NCBI RefSeq assembly: GCF_018860705.1
Contig: NZ_JAHKQA010000007.1
Coordinates: forward strand, 62,001 to 126,000
Length of the DNA stretch: 64,000 nucleotides
Reading direction: 5' to 3'
Source: Citreicella sp. C3M06
GTDB lineage: Bacteria > Pseudomonadota > Alphaproteobacteria > Rhodobacterales > Rhodobacteraceae
Shown here: positions 63,796 to 64,000 of the stretch, one piece after another
How the letters are laid out: every line of letters starts with the position of its first letter
Numbering within the stretch: the first letter of the stretch is position 1
The notes under the pieces: generated by a model
Database searches by the model: none
Told to the model about the DNA's origin: nothing
The model's input: only the letters and a program-made list of their open reading frames with translations
Program-made: the position numbers and the translations under genes

Positions 63796-64000
63796 ATGGT
63801 CGTTCTGAACAAGATCTACACCCGCACCGGAGACAAGGGCGAAACCGCGCTGGTAGATGGTGCGCGGGTGCCGAAATACCACGCGCGCGTCGAGGCATAT
63901 GGCACGGTTGACGAGCTGAACGCGGTGATCGGCATCACCCGGCTGCATTGCCCCCCCGACATGGACGCGGCGCTGTCGCGCATTCAGAACGATTTGTTTG
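63796..64000 (+). CDS. Cob(I)yrinic acid a,c-diamide adenosyltransferase, PduO type, cut at the end
   Basis: About 68 residues are visible before the window ends. It starts [20 protein letters not shown], the diagnostic PduO N-terminus in which TRTGDKG binds ATP, followed by [13 protein letters not shown] near 35. The enzyme adds the adenosyl group to reduced cobalamin. The AGGGGAGG before the ATG lies within the last codons of the small membrane protein gene. Confidence 0.92.
   Translation, partial: MVVLNKIYTRTGDKGETALVDGARVPKYHARVEAYGTVDELNAVIGITRLHCPPDMDAALSRIQNDLF

Overview
The window looks like chromosomal DNA of a high-GC alphaproteobacterium of the Rhodobacteraceae/Roseobacter group. 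The evidence is gene order and protein content: hisC-tyrA-extensin; argH-small lipoprotein-lysA-DUF4175 protein-MarR/GNAT-rlmN; rpoZ-rsh-DUF2062; a rhodobacterial flagellar block with a CtrA-like site; a MotE-type flagellar protein; and an ETF operon. It is almost fully coding, with many start/stop overlaps of the ATGA or TGATG type. No tRNA, rRNA, CRISPR array, insertion sequence or prophage was seen.

Layout. 1-6.4 kb: a cut glycosyltransferase, cysQ, a capsule ABC-2 permease, an inositol-phosphatase-family enzyme and a YbbA/YbbP-type ABC exporter. 6.4-8.6 kb: a TesA-type esterase, a small membrane protein, a Tat-exported L,D-transpeptidase and thioredoxin 2. 8.6-13.6 kb: a partial flagellar cluster, motE-like/unknown/fliL facing fliF-fliH-fliN-fliP across a CtrA-like motif. 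13.6-18.9 kb: trhO, then pncA, a membrane hybrid histidine kinase and pncB, so NAD salvage surrounds a sensor kinase. 18.9-19.4 kb: the only long gap. 19.4-31.4 kb: hisC-tyrA-extensin, tlpA facing argH, argH-lipoprotein-lysA-DUF4175, MarR/GNAT and rlmN. 31.4-34.8 kb: a conserved unknown gene, then copA-cueR behind a textbook MerR-type promoter. 34.8-39.2 kb, minus strand: TRIC-like channel, rnhA, methyltransferase, DUF3429, ispH, YqaA and a NYN-domain protein. 39.3-44.2 kb: folK, rpoZ, rsh, DUF2062 and an EamA transporter. 44.1-48.8 kb: an orphan solute-binding protein, panBC, SseB and an Fe-S uracil-DNA glycosylase. 48.9-50.3 kb: an ArsR regulator with a Cys/His tail and a permease. 50.5-52.8 kb: capsule export ATPase and KpsE-like protein. 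52.8-64 kb: FMN reductase, BCCT transporter, etfBA, M48 protease with DUF898, parC, SH3 protein, SDR, a twin-helix membrane protein and a cut cobalamin adenosyltransferase.

How it fits together. Most genes are housekeeping: amino acids, NAD, pantothenate, isoprenoids, stringent response and DNA topology. They are mixed with envelope functions (capsule export, peptidoglycan cross-linking, lipoprotein/thioredoxin, M48/DUF898). Two metal-response units carry visible regulatory DNA. The copper unit has a perfect inverted repeat in a 19-bp promoter spacer that overlaps the stop codon of the gene before it. The ArsR unit has a TTCGA-N6-TCGAA repeat in front of it.

The signals most worth following are regulatory or architectural rather than a wholly new gene system: a 26-bp near-palindrome before an unknown gene, a hairpin that buries a ribosome binding site, a palindrome made of two opposed ribosome binding sites, a kinase with a shortened ATP lid overlapping pncB, and a 49-residue lipoprotein between argH and lysA.
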